Assembly (NCBI GenBank): GCA_022496805.1 | Contig: CM040087.1 | Location: 32,698,253-32,762,252, forward strand | DNA length: 64,000 nucleotides | Source of the DNA: Pohlia nutans | Taxonomy: Eukaryota > Streptophyta > Bryopsida > Bryales > Mniaceae | Direction of reading: 5' to 3' | Shown here: piece by piece, positions 11,901 through 25,523 of the stretch | How the letters are laid out: the number at the start of each line of letters is the position of its first letter | Position numbering within the stretch: the stretch's first letter is position 1 | Position numbers and translations under genes: made by a program | The notes under the pieces: model-generated | Told to the model about the DNA's origin: nothing | What the model saw: the letters and a program-made list of their open reading frames with translations, nothing else | The model's database searches: none

Positions 11901-14900
11901 GGGACAAGCTGAGGGAAAGTGCGTTCAGGATTCTGGTGCGTTACCCGACCCCATTGCCAGGATTGGAATCAACTACCTCAATTGAACATATCCTACACTG
12001 GGCTAAGGGCCTCGTTGGTAGTCCTCGCGTGCGAGAAAGTGATGCAGGAGCGCTGGTTCTCCGCCTCATTTTCCGCAAATATGTGCTTGAACTTGGTTGG
12101 ACAGTCAATGTTCATACTGTGATCACATCTACAGATGTGGATAAAGAATGTGGAGGGATAGGGCCTGATAGAATAGGCGTAGCAATAGCAGAATATGTGG
12201 AGTCTTTGAATGACTGGCTGGAATGGGGGATTGACGAGGGGGACAAAGACCTCGTGAAGGCTTGCTCGCACAGTTTCGTGCATGGGGTACTGCTAACACT
12301 CCGGTACACAATGGAAGAGCTGCCATGGACTTCAGTTGCTGTACAAGTTGGTGCTCACCGTCTCAGGACGGCCTTGCACAAGCTCATAAGCCTGGTTTTG
12401 CGGGCCACCGCATTGATTCTGTGGGTGGTTTCTGCCGATGCTCTTAATCTGCCACCTGACATGACTTCGGATACTCAAGCAGGTATGTTGGATGACATGA
12501 TGATGGATGTCAATCTGGACGAAGAGGGCTTTGAGGATGGAGAGGGGGTCGCCCCTGTTGAGCAAATGGTCATGGTTGGTTGCTGGCTGTCGATGAAAGA
12601 GGTGCGACCTCTGTCTTTTCATTTTGTTTAAAGACTTTGGTATCTATTTTCCTACTTTGAGAAATGTAATTATTGTCCTGTGCCTGAATTTAGTACACAT
12701 TTGCATGCTTTTGTACATTTAATGAAATCTATTCAACGTCATGGTCTAAGACTTGTTCGCTTCTTGTTATCACGATTCGCACCAGGAGAAGCTGTCATAG
12801 ACCTCTTTGAATTTGTTCCTCTTATGAATGTGGAGCTTTAAATTTGTTTTATAGGTCAGCCTTCTTTTAGGAACCATCGCGAGAGAAGTACCGCTATCTG
12901 GCAGCAATGCTGAAGGGGATAGCGCAATATCACAGCGTGCTGAAGAGGTAAGGGATTAGAACCTGAATCATTGATTTGTAAAAATGCTTTTAGCTGAAAT
13001 TTATTGTTTTTTACATTCATGTTTTTATATGTCAAATGACTAGACATTACAAGAGTTCGACCTTGTTTGTAAGGATTGTGATTATACGTGAGGATGTGAT
13101 TATTGCAAAGAGCATAGAGTAGAATGACAGTGTCTTGTCCTTAAAGGCATGGGATTGCTTTCCTACAATTATATATGGCAATCTCGAAACACTTAGATGG
13201 CAAGTTTGCAATTGTAATAGCGACGTTGTGTGTATGATATTTATGATGTGGTTTGATATGTGATTACGTCCCAGGGTACAAGTGAGCTGCTGAATGCGGA
13301 GCAGTTGGAGGCAATGGGAGCGCACTTCTTGCAAGTGCTGCTGGCCATGAAACACAATGGTGCTATCGACAAAACTCGGACAGGCTTTATTGCCCTTTGT
13401 GATCGTCTTCTACGCTCTTCTGACCCCAGGTTATCTACCTGTGCATCTTTCACATATGTTCATATTATGCAGAGTTTCATGAATCTTACGAACGCTGTCC
13501 AGTTGTAGATGATTCTTATATCTTGAGTTGATGTCAAAGCACGGATTGGAAATCTAGAAGCAGCGTACGTCCTTGAAATGCATTTTTGAGATTCATGCCA
13601 GCTGAAAGTTTTTAAACCAGGTCTTTGACACGGATGCAGATTGAACAAGTTGCCTGAAACATGGATGAAGCAGCTGCTTGAACGAACAGGGGCTAAAGGA
13701 CAGACAGTGGATAATCTACTGAGGCGAAGTGCTGGCATACCAGCAGCATTCCTTGCACTTTTCTTGGCTGAGCCTGATGGTGCGCCTAAAAAGCTTCTTC
13801 CAATGGCCATGAAATGGTTGATTGATACGTCCAGAGCTTTTGTCTCTGCATCGACCAAAGATAACGCTGGGCAAACCTCTCGCGGGGAGGATCTCGTACA
13901 TGTTGTTGACAACACCGTCGACAATATGGAGCTACAAACAAAGATGAAACAGCGGGATGAAGGTGTAGTGCCCACCGTCCATGCGTTCAACGCTATGAGG
14001 GTCGCATTTCATGACACCAACTTAGCTACTGATACTTCTGGATTCTGCGCGGATGGCCTCATTACTGCTATACAAGCCTTTTCGTGCCCTTATTGGGAAG
14101 TTCGCAACAGTGCGACACTTGCGTTTGCAGCCCTTGTACATCGCTGTATTGGATTTCTGAATGTGTACAAGCGTGAATCTGCAAGGCGAGCTATTACAGG
14201 TTTCGAGTTTTTCCACAGGTGAGGATTCTAATTTGAAGTAATAGCCGCTTTTGCTCAGATTGATTGGAAAAAAAATTCGTTAAGGTTTTACTATACGGGA
14301 TGGGATCTGGTAGCTCATGTCTCCGTCATGCGTAATATTCAGAATTGAGTTGTTCATGTCTAAGGCTTCAGTTGTATCTGATGTGTGTAGATTTCCAACA
14401 TTGCACCCCTTTCTTTTGCAAGAACTTCGCTCAGCAACTCTGCAACTACAGCATGAAGAAGGCAGTGGTGGATATCAGGGTCATGGAATGACAAGCACTT
14501 TACATCCAAGCTTGGGCCCTGTTTTGATCATATTGTCTCGACTCAAGCCCTCGGTTATAAGTACAGGAGTGGGTGATTGGCTCAGTCCTTCTGCATTCCG
14601 TCCTTACGTGACTTCCTGTGCTACGCTGGAGAACTTTCATGTCCGAGTGCTAGCATCACGTGCTCTAGCACCCCTTGTGTCCTCAGATGACTTACCGGCA
14701 GTTTTGTTGAAGCTTGCTGAAAGCTTACCGAGTGCAAGAAATGCATCAAGTAACGCGCTATCCAACAGTGCAATCCATGGGGTGCTGCTGCAGATGACAG
14801 TTCTTCTGAACTCGAATTGTTCCGCACTGCCAGACCTTGACATGCGCCAAATGATCGTGACAAAGCTTTATAGCGATGTTGAGCAGCGTTTATGGCTTGG

Positions 14901-16635
14901 GTCGATTCGCCTTTGTCCTTGCCATATGGTAGTAGGTGCCTTTTTCAGTATGTTGGAAGCAACATTGGGCATTGCTAAGACTTGTGCGCAAGGGCTGACA
15001 TCCATGGGAGCTTTGATTAACAACCTTGAAGGGCATCTACTGCAATTGTGTTCAGAGTGCTTGGAGGATGACACCGAAGATGCGGCAACTTGGAAAGAAT
15101 CCATGCAGGTTCTTGTGCGGGAACGAGCTGCCAACCTGTATTTTACCACTATCCTCTCGAACTGGTCATCACAGAGCAGCACAATGGAACATAATGGAGA
15201 CAGTCCAACAGATATGACGGCAGTGAAGAATCTGGGGCTTATGTTCAACCGTGCGCTTTCAAATAAAATGTATGAAGTGCGTCTAGCAACTCTCAAGGTT
15301 CTAAAGAGGTTTTCTCTCTGTTTAACCAAGCCAACCTCTGAAGAAGCCGGTTGGATGGGTAGCTACTTGCAGCCATTGCTCGTGGAGAGATTGAGTTTAG
15401 AGAATCATCCAGGGTGTGTTCGTCGCATTCTCCACGTGTTTTTTGCTTGGAGGTCAGTGTTTCAAAGGCAGAGTTCAGACAGCAGCATTGCGTGGGATTC
15501 ATCCTCGTTGGTGATCTGGGACAGGGTGCTGCATATCTACAAGACATCGAAACATGCAAAGACCAAGGAGGTGGCTATGAAGTGCATGGGAGCATGTTTG
15601 AGTCAGATGCTTGGCTGCCTGCGTGCCAGAGACAGCAATGTTGCAGAGCTTGTCAGGGGGGCAGTTGATGAATGGATTTGTCTCGTGAAGGAGCATAGTG
15701 CAGCAAGTGAGTCAGCCAATTTCCGTCGTGCTACAGCAGAGGCCATTGTGGCTTCTAAGTTGCTGGATCAGGTTCCATGGGTAGCGCCAAAATTGGCTTC
15801 AAAAGAGGACGGACCGGAGCTGGAATTCGCTGAATGGTACGGGAGGTCCCTGTTACAGGTTTGGTGCGTCTGTGTGAAACTCTTGGAAGATGAAGACCCC
15901 GAGCTGCGGCAGAGTCTCGCACTGTCCCTGTTGGACGTTCTCGCTCTTTCATCTGGAGCCCTTGGGAATGCTCATTTCAATGCAGAAGTTCCGTCACAGG
16001 TGGAGCGGGTAGTGCAGCTGGCGTTTCAGTATCTGAGCTCCCATTTTGGTTCGTGGCAGGTATACTGGGAAGTGTTGGCAGACTGGTTGTTGGGCTCAGA
16101 GGATATAGATGCCCTCCTCGTCAACGATGTGGATCTAGTCAGACGCCTGTTTGACAAGGAAATGGACAATCACCATGAAGAGGAATTGGTGTTTGTGCAG
16201 CTGTGCTGCCTCCATTTACGCCAGTTGTGCGAATCATCTCGCGAAGAATTCGTGGGAGCGTGGAGACACAGATTTTTAGAACAAGCCAAGTCTTGTGCGG
16301 AATTGACTCTACGTATGCAGGAGAAGATGTCCTGGGTTGGTGGCGTAACAAACCACCAGGATGCGTTTAAAATGGTGTATCGCAGGTTACTGGGTCTCTT
16401 GACGTTTGCAGGACCTTGCACCAGCAATCAGACCCAAGCGCTGAAAGACCAGCTTTTGGAAATCAGCACATTGTTGCAGCGGCTACCCTTGAATCCGCTT
16501 GTTTCCAATGTGATGTTCAAAGTTTTGCAGGCATATGAAACACATGCGGCTATTGATCTGGGCTCTGCTGCTTATCGTGTCAGCATGGGCTTAGCTTTCT
16601 GTGATAAGTTCGAGCCCTTGTTCCTCGTGGAGTGA
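8930..16635 (+). CDS. THADA: THADA/Trm732-like tRNA methyltransferase cofactor (HEAT/ARM-type, DUF2428)
   Basis: Five coding exons: 8930-12601, 12855-12947, 13275-13429, 13640-14218 and 14391-16635. They give 6744 nt, or 2247 residues, all joined at GT-AG borders with phase kept. The start ATG at 8930 lies just after an acceptor (8921) and opens MAVRWKAGQRRKRW, as in plant relatives. Family hallmarks read across junctions: GCWLSMKE then VSLLLGTI (residues about 1217-1232), HFLQVLLAMKHNGAIDK, RRSAGIPAAF (about 1335), GVVPTVHAFN, YWEVRNSA and RRFPTLHPF-like sequence at the exon 4/5 join. The length is close to plant homologues (about 2100-2200). Yeast Trm732 and human THADA assist the Trm7/FTSJ1 enzyme in 2'-O-methylating position 32 of tRNA anticodon loops; the protein is a cytoplasmic alpha-solenoid with no catalytic site of its own. 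A Lys-rich low-complexity patch lies near residues 870-900. The role here is inferred from family membership. Confidence 0.93.
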
Positions 16636-18660
16636 AGTCCCTGATGAGAGGTCTCTATATTCCTCAGACCCACCCTGATGCTGCTATCTTCAGCTTTTGG
16701 AGCATGTCGTTTGAACGGCAACGATACACTTCATGCACTCAGGTACAGGATACTTTTAGCATGTCAACATATGTAGGGGTATGATCGCTGTGGGTACAAG
16801 AGCCAAATCATTATGTTGACATCATATTTTTATCATTTTGTATGAATTTCTTATGCAATGTCAAAGTGGAAGGTTGTAGACCACTAAAAGTGACAGCTGA
16901 CAACTTAAGGTAGAAGCACCAGAAACTGTTAGGTACCAATTGTGGTCACCTATAAAAGCACCTGTTTCAACTTCAGGAGTTCCCAATCTAGCATTAATTA
17001 TGAATACCAAGTTAGGTATCTGATTGGACTAGAAATGAACGACAGTTACTGGTACACCTACTAACATCAATAGTGGTCTATGCATATTAAGTTTGAAAAT
17101 TTATAACAAAATCATACATTGTGAAAAAATTAATTAAAAATTGAGCTTGGTTATCAAACCCAAAGTTTTATGTGCTGCAATTTTTTATCATTGAAAATTA
17201 GTGCTCCATGTAGATTGAAATGATTAAACTGACGGCAACTGTACCCCTTACCTTATTTCCATTCAAAGATCATAGACATATAGCCAAGCCATGCTTACAC
17301 CACTTGCTAATAAGTCCACTTAATTGTATGAATAGATGAGTTGCTATTGTAACAGGGGTCAGTATTATAGGAGACGGGATCTGGTCCTCCACCTCATCCA
17401 GGAATGGTGTTTCCTGAATTAGTATCATATCGAACAAGTGCTATTCTTACTAATTTTTATTTGTGTCTTGGCTGCAGCTGTGGAGTTTTGCATAAATCAG
17501 AGAGCTTTCAATTAACTTCAGTTATGGTCTGGAAGGTTGGAAAGCTGATGGTGTTGGAATATAGCAAGGTAGTCCTGATTGCTCTTTTCACCAATTTGGA
17601 TTAGTGTATGAGTCAACACGTTGAATTCATTGAATGTACTGGAACTATGGCTTTTTGTTATCTGATTCCCAAGGGGAACCATGGATACAAATCAGGGATT
17701 AACATATATATCTGAATATTTATTTTTGCAACCTTGATGTTGCATTGAGTTCCCTTTAGAATGGATCAATTTGAATTATGACCTTATGTGATCAACCGAA
17801 AAGATTGCAAATGCTACCGTATCTATTCTTTTTTTGAAGAAACTTCCTACACATGTCTCCAGTGACAAAATAAAATCTTGGACAAAGGTTTGAAAATCCA
17901 TAGTTCTTGAGATCAACTCCGAAGTGCATCATTGGACTAAAGTGGTTTATTGAAGATGGAAAATATTGTTTTTTCATTCTATATAGGCATATTAGAAAAC
18001 ATGTTGTATAAAGTTTGAATTGTGTGAGCATAGTTGAATAGAACATTTGAATTAGCCTTTACTTAATAAAATTTAATTTATTTCAACTCTTTCATCAGTT
18101 CTAATGAAAATAGGTTCATAACATTCTATAGGAGCTTTTTATATTACTTGTACTTTACAATGACGAGCCCTTTGATTTCTAGAAGTGTTCTTTGCTTATT
18201 TGTTTTATTTATGTAAAAATAGTCAGCTATAAATTAGAAGATTGATAGGAAGTTTTCAGTTACTGATCGAGAGTTTTCATTTTTTGATAGGAGCTCTATC
18301 TTCATCCTTTTTTTCAATAGCAACAATAGACTTCTTTGGTTGATTTTGTTTTTAATTATTATTATTATAGGGGTTGCAAGCTCCTATGCGTCAACCCCAT
18401 CTCATCACACCCTCATGTTGCACTCAAGCTTTTCAAACCACTTTTTGGTATATTCTCTTCAATAAAAATTGAATTCAATCCTCTTCTAGGTTGAAGTTTT
18501 TGTACTCCTTGTGCAAGCTTTGCTTGTGAGATTGGTACACATACTACTCTTAAGCCCTACTCTAACGTCGAAACCGTTCTTCATGTTTTACTTGCAAGAA
18601 ATCCATAAAGACAAGAGAAGAAAAGATGTGAAAATTAGGGTTGGCATAGTTGCAAGTTGA
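16636..18660. other. 3' flank of the THADA-like gene, then gene-free DNA
   Basis: The 3' UTR probably ends within a few hundred bases of the stop; I could not fix a poly(A) site. The rest shows only chance reading frames (for example 17404-17604) with no recognisable product. Confidence 0.5.
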
Positions 18661-18669
18661 ACCCTTATC

Positions 18670-19015
18670 CTAAACAAGTGGACTACATGAGTTGTATGTA
18701 ACTCAAACATGGCTCTTGGTGTTGCCTTATGTTAGAAGTAAATTCCAAAATCCAAACAAGTGGACTCCATCGGTCCTACGTGACTTGAATTTGGCTCTTG
18801 GTATCGCCTTCTGAAGGAAGTAGATTCCAAAATTAAAACATGTGGATTGTATGGGTTATACATGACTTTGAACGTGACTGATGGTCTTGCCTTTTGTCGG
18901 ACATAGATTCCAAAATAAAAAGAAGTGGACTCCGTGATTCTTATGCGACTTTTACATGACTCTTAGTGTTGTCTTTTGTCGGAAGTAGATTCCATAATCC
19001 AAATAGGTGGACTCT
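18670..19015 (+). repeat. Degenerate tandem array, period about 82 bp
   Basis: Units begin near 18676, 18758, 18840, 18922 and 19004, each with a variant of AAGTGGACTCC, then TGGCTCTTGGT and GGAAGTAGATTCC. A further degraded unit occurs at about 19710-19790, beyond the MITE at 19227-19502. Confidence 0.75.
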
Positions 19016-19226
19016 GTAAGTCACACAGTATGAGTACTAATAATTGGGAAGGACCAATTATGGAGCATATATAGGGGTAGCTAAACCAAAAATGACAACA
19101 TTGTATTCCGCCAATCCAATTGTCAATGATCAGGTTGGGCGGATTCACATATGTTAGTCACTACTATTTCTAAATCTATAGTACATAGAATCAGTAGCCA
19201 CCTACTTTTGGTTTTCATGCCTCCTA

Positions 19227-19502
19227 CCGTACCAGGAAGGCAGGGTCGGCACTTTTGTGTCGAATAATTAATAAAAGTTCAAAAAGTAGAGGTCGATACT
19301 TTCAAAAATAGTTATTAAAAATTTGGCTATTAATAACTAACATTGAATTTTACAAGCGGCTAAACATTTTCTTTTGTTTTTTGTCTACTATTTTTGTTGA
19401 CTTCATTTTTTTTGATTTCGACAAAATACTGGATAAATTTATTTTATTTTTCGGCATTTTTTTGGGGAATTATTTTCTGCCGACCCTGCCTTCCTGGTAC
19501 GG
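19227..19502. mobile_element. MITE with perfect 25-bp TIRs and TA target duplication
   Basis: The first 25 bases (19227-19251, starting CCGTACCAGGAAGGC) are exactly the reverse complement of the last 25 (19478-19502). TA flanks both sides (19225-19226, 19503-19504). A length of 276 bp with no coding capacity and a TA duplication point to a Tc1/mariner-type non-autonomous element. The TIRs are unrelated to the Tc1-like elements at 41402 and 43789. Confidence 0.85.
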
Positions 19503-19799
19503 TATTCAATTAGGTTACTAGTTTATATGATTTCATACGGTTTTTCATTCATAAAAAAATCAATACATCTTCGATTTTAATTTTAATTTTTCCATACTCT
19601 CTTTGATTGCCCGACCTCTAAATATTTTTATTCACTTTGACTATGCCAATTAACCAATAGTTGGGCTCCGAAAATGATGGTTTTTAGTATTGCTACCTTA
19701 CATAATTCAGACATGACTCACAGTCTTGTCTTTGTCAAACGTTGACTCTGTGATTCAAATATGTGGAATCCATAACTCGACATATGGTGATCATTAACT

Positions 19800-21291
19800 A
19801 GTTATCAAAGCAAGTATTACAAGAAATGAAATGATCTTAACCCCTGAATGATAGAGTGAGTGTGCAACTCGCACAATGAAATAATCAATTTTCATCCAAA
19901 AGCTTTGATCACTAGTGAAAATTTTAGAAACTACATGAATTGAAATATACGGTCAATTTTAATCACGGGAAGAAAAATTATAATTTTTTAGAAGTATTAT
20001 AGCATCGATTCAATATAAAATTCATTGTTATAAGTAGCATGGAGGCTCCAAAATTTGTATACATTAACTAAGTATCATAGGAAAAAAACCACTAAGTTTT
20101 TGGATGAAAATCATCTTTTGAAAAATAAATCAAAAGAGAATCTTCATTTAGATTCATTTTTATAAATAATGAAGAAATGTCATTTATATTCCATGAATTT
20201 TGAGACCCCCACGTCATTGTCATGTAAACTTAGTTTCCAATTGTAACTAAATTGTGATCCCATTGCAAAAGGATGTTCGCTCTCATTGCTCTATAATAGT
20301 ATGTAGAGCAGAAGATTTCAAAATTATTTTAGATTATCAACTTTCAAACCATTTTAGTATTCTTTTTTTATAAATTTGGAAAAATATCCAAAATTAAGAT
20401 TCAAATATAAATTAGGCTATCAAACACTTGCAAATCTTGCATCTTTTTAATAAATTTTGAAAACGCAACCTATACTACTACTTGTATTTATAAAGAAAAT
20501 TATGAAATATGTTGTATACTCTTACAATGTTCTTACCTATATTAATCAAATCATTCATTCGATGTGCATAACCAAAAATATAAAAATATAAAAATGAAGG
20601 CCAAATTAGTTCTCATGTCATTTTGTCTAATTCCAAACAAACCATATAAAAACTTTTTTTGTTAGTTTATTTTTCGACTAACACATGCAATATTTTTGAT
20701 GATATCTTGTGCGGCCGACACGATCAGTAAAAAGTAAATTATAAAAAGAGAAGTCCAAATTTCTAGGAAATTGTTTTTGCAAAAAACTCTATCCTCCATA
20801 GTGAAAAAATAGAATCCTAAAGAATACCAACATAATCTTGGAGAATATCTACATCATTTTGACAAAATATTTGACACTAATAGCCGGGTATGGTATCAAA
20901 ATTAACCGAATTTAATGATATCGGATTGGATACTTTTAAATGAATTGTACATCTCCCTTAGTAGCAAGTGTATGGTCTACCTTTGCATCTATCCATGAGT
21001 TGGAGTCTTTGTGCACGACAAAGATAAATTTACAACACATGGGCTCTCTACCTCCCTCCTTGTTGCTACCATGCACAATGCAAGTCACTAAGTTTCCACT
21101 TGTTTGAAAAAATGGGTAGCTATTGATAGAACATAGATGATGATGAAGAATATGTTGTACATTCTCTTTGGAAGCAAAAGCAGAGGTAGCACTACATTGA
21201 AATCACCGTATGTTGTGACCCATTATTAAAGGTAAATGAAAATGTGTCTTTGTCAAATTCTCACATAGTTCTACGATTGTAATTATATAGT
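19800..21291. other. Intergenic DNA, no gene seen
   Basis: Strongly AT-rich. One isolated TTAACCCCTGAATG at 19837-19850 resembles the left end of a TTAA element, but no matching right end was found downstream. Confidence 0.5.
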
Positions 21292-21648
21292 AAAATTATC
21301 CGTAAACTAAATGATTGAGTGGGCCTTAGTTTGACTAAAATTTGGAGAAAGGAAAATTATTGAGAGAAGTTCTAGGAAATCAAAAGAATGAGTGAGTGGG
21401 GACGGTATAGGTATTTGTAGCAAGAATCTATTGCCAAAAAAGGGGCTAGCAATCACCTTCTTCAAGTGTGAAGGTGAATAATAGAAACTTGGGTGATAAG
21501 TTTTTTAGCACCGATTTTGGTGCTTTCAAAGTTTGCATCCACAGTTTTTTTTAGTGCCCGACACGTGTTCTTTTTTGAGAATTAATGTCACTATTCACTC
21601 GAACTAAAGTCCACTCACCCACTTTTGAGGGACTTTAAAGATAACTCT
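21292..21648 (-). mobile_element. MITE family L, copy 1 (357 bp)
   Basis: The copy is co-linear, in reverse orientation, with 50369-50724 in the GH9 intron. Its ends are worn versions of AGAGTTATCCGTAAA (AAAATTATCCGTAAAC at left, TTTAAAGATAACTCT at right). The flanking triplets AGT and ATT do not match, so this insertion is older or altered. Confidence 0.75.
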
Positions 21649-22429
21649 ATTATATTAAATTATATATATAACAACAAATCTACTTGTTGAATTAGGCCAA
21701 AACTTGATGAACTATATCTAAAAAAATCACATTCAAAAAGATTATGTGAAGAGAGAGTTTTGAAAGTATAAAACATGTCAACAATCCAAAAACGGGTCAG
21801 TTGAACCTTTAGAAAGAATAAATAACTGGAATTAAATCTAAAAATAAAATTCTAGATTTTCATTTAGATATTCTATAGGTTCAATAATATTAATATTAAT
21901 TATTGATATTTAAATAATATTAAAATTTTAGTTTAAACTATATAAGTAAACATAAAATCCAACATTCTCTCTTTGAGTTGATTTTGTAATAACAAATTTG
22001 GAATTTGAACTTACTTTGGTCAAAGTAAGTACAATGTGGTCATTCTCTATCTTTTTGGATATGGAGAAAAAAAATTGTTATTTGAAGAATCTAATAATAT
22101 TTCAACCATGGTCATTCACACACTTTAAAAAAAATACAATTTACAATCTTCACCAATCACATGACAGATTTTCAATTGTATAATATACTTTTGGTGGTGT
22201 TTATTGACTTTGAATTGATTTGACAAAGATCAAATTTAATTTGTGATCTTTTGACCACACATATAATTCATAATCATTATGCTTTACATTTTTTTTGAAA
22301 CAATTTCATTAGAGTTGTGAATCACATGTTCAAATTAACATCTTATATATTTTTTTAATAAAATCTCAATTTATAATTGCAAAGGTAAACTTTACTTTGT
22401 ATCATTTATTTGCATGTAACGTAATTGAC

Positions 22430-22535
22430 ATACTATATATACATATACACATATATATATGTGTATATATGTGTATATATATGTATATATATGTATATAT
22501 ACATATATATACATATGTATGTATATGTATAAAGT
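22430..22535. repeat. TA/TATG-rich microsatellite
   Basis: Alternating purine-pyrimidine run of TA, CATA and TGTA units over about 100 bp, largely self-complementary. Confidence 0.8.
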
Positions 22536-22624
22536 CATGTCCTACTTACTAACCACAATATTTTTAGAATTAATAATTTTACATTTTATATTTTATAATT
22601 ATGTACTTTTGAAATAAGAGTTTG

Positions 22625-22763
22625 GTCAACATACTTCCCACCCAATACATTCATTGCTGGTAGTACTGACAAATGGATTTAAACATGCTTCCCACCCAAT
22701 ACATTCATTGCTGGTAGTACTGACATATGGATTTTAACATACTTCCCACCCAATACAATCATT
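22625..22763 (+). repeat. Tandem repeat, period about 60 bp, 2.3 units
   Basis: The block CTTCCCACCCAATACATTC followed by GCTGGTAGTACTGACA recurs at about 22634, 22690 and (partial) 22742. Confidence 0.85.
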
Positions 22764-22769
22764 TGTGGC

Positions 22770-23802
22770 ATGATCTCTTCATGATTTTACATATTTGGAT
22801 TCATAGAATATGAAAAAAGTAAAACTAAAATAATCCTTTTTCGATGGTCCGATCGACATGCATAGGTAGTGGACTCATACATGGAAGGTAAACATGTCAA
22901 ACACATGATTTGACTGCACTTTCAAGTAATGAGATTCACGACAATGAGCATGTTGGGCAGTTGTCCGCAGTCCGCAATATTTACTGTTGCTTGAAGCTTG
23001 CCTTAAAATGCCTTGTCATGAGTTTGATTTTTTTTAATGAACAATTGAGAATATTCACATAAAGCAGCATTTGTTTAATTGCATTCTTAAAAAGACTAAT
23101 TAATTCAATAGAATTTATTACTAAGAGACAGTGTAGAAATCGAGATAACAATTTACATTTTATAATCTATAATGTACTTTTTTGACTTTCAATCTTATAC
23201 GTAGAGTTTCATCCATCCACACAAAATCATCTCGCTAATTCTAGAGACTCTCAAAACTTTGATTCAATTCACATCCAAACATAACTTTAATCCCAAATAT
23301 GTTTATTGCCTTTACTTTCACACATAGTAATATAAAATGTTATCAATTTGTATGCAATAGGGCAATTATCAAAGTTCAAAAATTAATAAAGTGGAGTCTT
23401 AAGGCATAGATGTTTTAGACCCAAATGTTAGAACCTTTCAAAAGTCTTTTAAGGACCTTTTAGGTATTTGTAAATAAACAAAGAATTTTCTATAGATTGA
23501 AGTTCCTAGGTCTTGAGAAGGACTCTTAGAAGCTTTTATCAAGTGTCCAAACAATAACGTAAATAGGAGGTGAGACAAAGGGCTTTTTAGTCTCCGCAAC
23601 ACAAGCTAGCCATTTGAAACAATTTACGGTGCCTTGTTTTTATATTGTGTTCTAATTATGAATATAAGTTCTTCCCATAATCTTAAGAGCAATCTTGGAG
23701 GTCTTGTATCTTTTTGATCATGAACTGTGCATCATGAACGTTGCATCCCTCATTAATCTATTCATGCGCATCACTAATTAGATGATGAGGCATTTCGCTA
23801 CC
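22770..23802. other. Intergenic DNA, no gene seen
   Basis: Chance reading frames only; no repeat family of this window recognised. Confidence 0.5.
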
Positions 23803-24362
23803 TTAACCCCTAAATGCTTAGAGCCCTTTCCAAATTCGGCAGTTTTGCAAAGATGCATTATAAAATGCAATTTAGAAGGATATTTTGAACTTTATATATG
23901 AATAAAAGTTGTACATTATGAATTTTAGATTCTATTTGTACGGTTAGATCTATGATTGCTATAACAAATATTTTTTTATAAAATTCGAAACGTGAAATTC
24001 AAAATTATTTTGTAATTCAATTACGAACAAGATTTTGACAATCTATGGATGAAATTCATCGTGATTGGTTGAAATGTAATATTCTAAGTGTAGTGGTTTT
24101 TGGAGATTTTTTGGTTGCTTAATTTTATGAGTTGACTTTTATTACAGCACTTTTACACTGAAATCCTCAAAATATTGGGTGAATCACTACAACATGAAAT
24201 GAGGCATAAAAATTTCACACATCATCCCTTTTCTAATCGGATCACATATGCATGAAGCTAACTTCTCAGAATCTACAATAAAAATCCCACGCTGCTAAAA
24301 GTGCATGATGGATGAGATATTTTGGATGAAATTTGTACATCGTCCAAAAAATGGATGTTTAA

Positions 24363-24851
24363 CCCCTAGAAGCCCGAGGGGTATTGGACAAAACATAGAT
24401 GTGTTATAATATGTGCCTTCCATGTGTTTGATGAAGTTTGGTTCAATAGACAAAATGTAGAGTATCATCTCTACAAATTATCCGTACGGTCAAACTTCCA
24501 AAAATAACTTTAGATCATTTTTTAATGAATTTAATAGCATTAACCTATGAAAAATTGTATAAATTATAATTTTCATATTTAGAGTTCAAATTTTAGTATG
24601 ATTGGTTAAAGTTGGGCTATCTATTGTAAACTTCAAAAAAACAAAAGAAATGATGGAGGGATCATCATTACTTTCTCCAAATAGCAAATTTTGTAACACT
24701 AAGACAATGTTGAGGTGATCTACTTTGAAAAATTCTCCCGGGTGGAGTTTAACTCCGATTGCTATAATTGAAATTGGGTTGGAAAGTAGACTTGATGTAG
24801 TATTTTAAAATATTTTTTGTTTTTTCAAAAAAAAAAATAAAAAAAAAATAA

Positions 24852-24905
<54 letters not shown>

Positions 24906-24963
24906 CGGGCAGCCCATTAAATTCGGGCAGCGACCAGAAAATGATTGTTTGAGCTCTTAGGGG
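24363..24963 (+). mobile_element. TTAA-flanked element B1 (601 bp), nested in A2
   Basis: It begins CCCCTAGAAGCCCG and ends CTCTTAGGGG, with TTAA at 24359-24362 and 24964-24967. It is co-linear with B2 (44663-46203) and, reversed, with B3 (57398-57938) and B4 (58020-58556). It contains a long (TA)n run (24853-24902) and, near the right end, two GGGCAGC motifs shared with families C and F. Confidence 0.8.
24845..24903. repeat. (TA)n microsatellite inside B1
   Basis: About 25 uninterrupted TA units follow an A-rich run. Sister copies B3 and B4 have an A/T-rich stretch here but no such TA run, so it expanded after insertion or in this copy only. Confidence 0.9.
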
Positions 24964-25523
24964 TTAAGCAATTAGGGGTTAAAAGAGTCGTAGTTACTCT
25001 TGCCATTTACCCGCGCTTGACAAATGACATTCTTTTATCTTTGTTGCAATTACATTGAAATTACTAATATCACTAAATCCTAAGCCCAACAATGCAATCA
25101 AATTCTAAAGTTTTTAAAGTGGACTGCATTGAATTGAACTTTCTTAATGAGTTATGTATTTATTGTCCTTGTTCAAATTCATAAATCATTGCTCGTGTTA
25201 TCATTGGCTGATTGGCATTATTACATTATTTGAAGTTTGTATTTCTAACCAACCAAAAATCAACAATTAAAAAGACAAGAATTCAAACTAGTAAAAAACA
25301 AAATTTGTTAAAATAACAGTTCATTCTTGACCATTACAATATCTAGAAGTTGAAAAGATTATATTGGCAACATCAATAAAAAAAACTTGCTTCTTTCATT
25401 ACATGTTGTTGAAACACACTAATAATGTTTGAATTGATATAAATTGTGTGTGTTTTACACATTTTTTTGTAAGTGATGGAAATTTTGAGGTACTTAGTAT
25501 TTGATTTATACTCTAAGTCTTAA

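Larger units (their letters stand above)
23807..24978 (+). mobile_element. TTAA-flanked element A2, interrupted by B1
   Basis: TTAA (23803-23806) is followed by CCCCTAAATGC, and GCAATTAGGGG ends before TTAA at 24979-24982. It matches A1 over most of its length. Near its right end it is split by B1; the last 11 bases of A2 resume after B1, so the two parts rejoin as in A1. Confidence 0.75.

Noticed and set aside
19837..19850. TTAA element starting at 19837
   Set aside because: Only one end is recognisable; no GGG-TTAA partner found downstream. The same holds for 40007.
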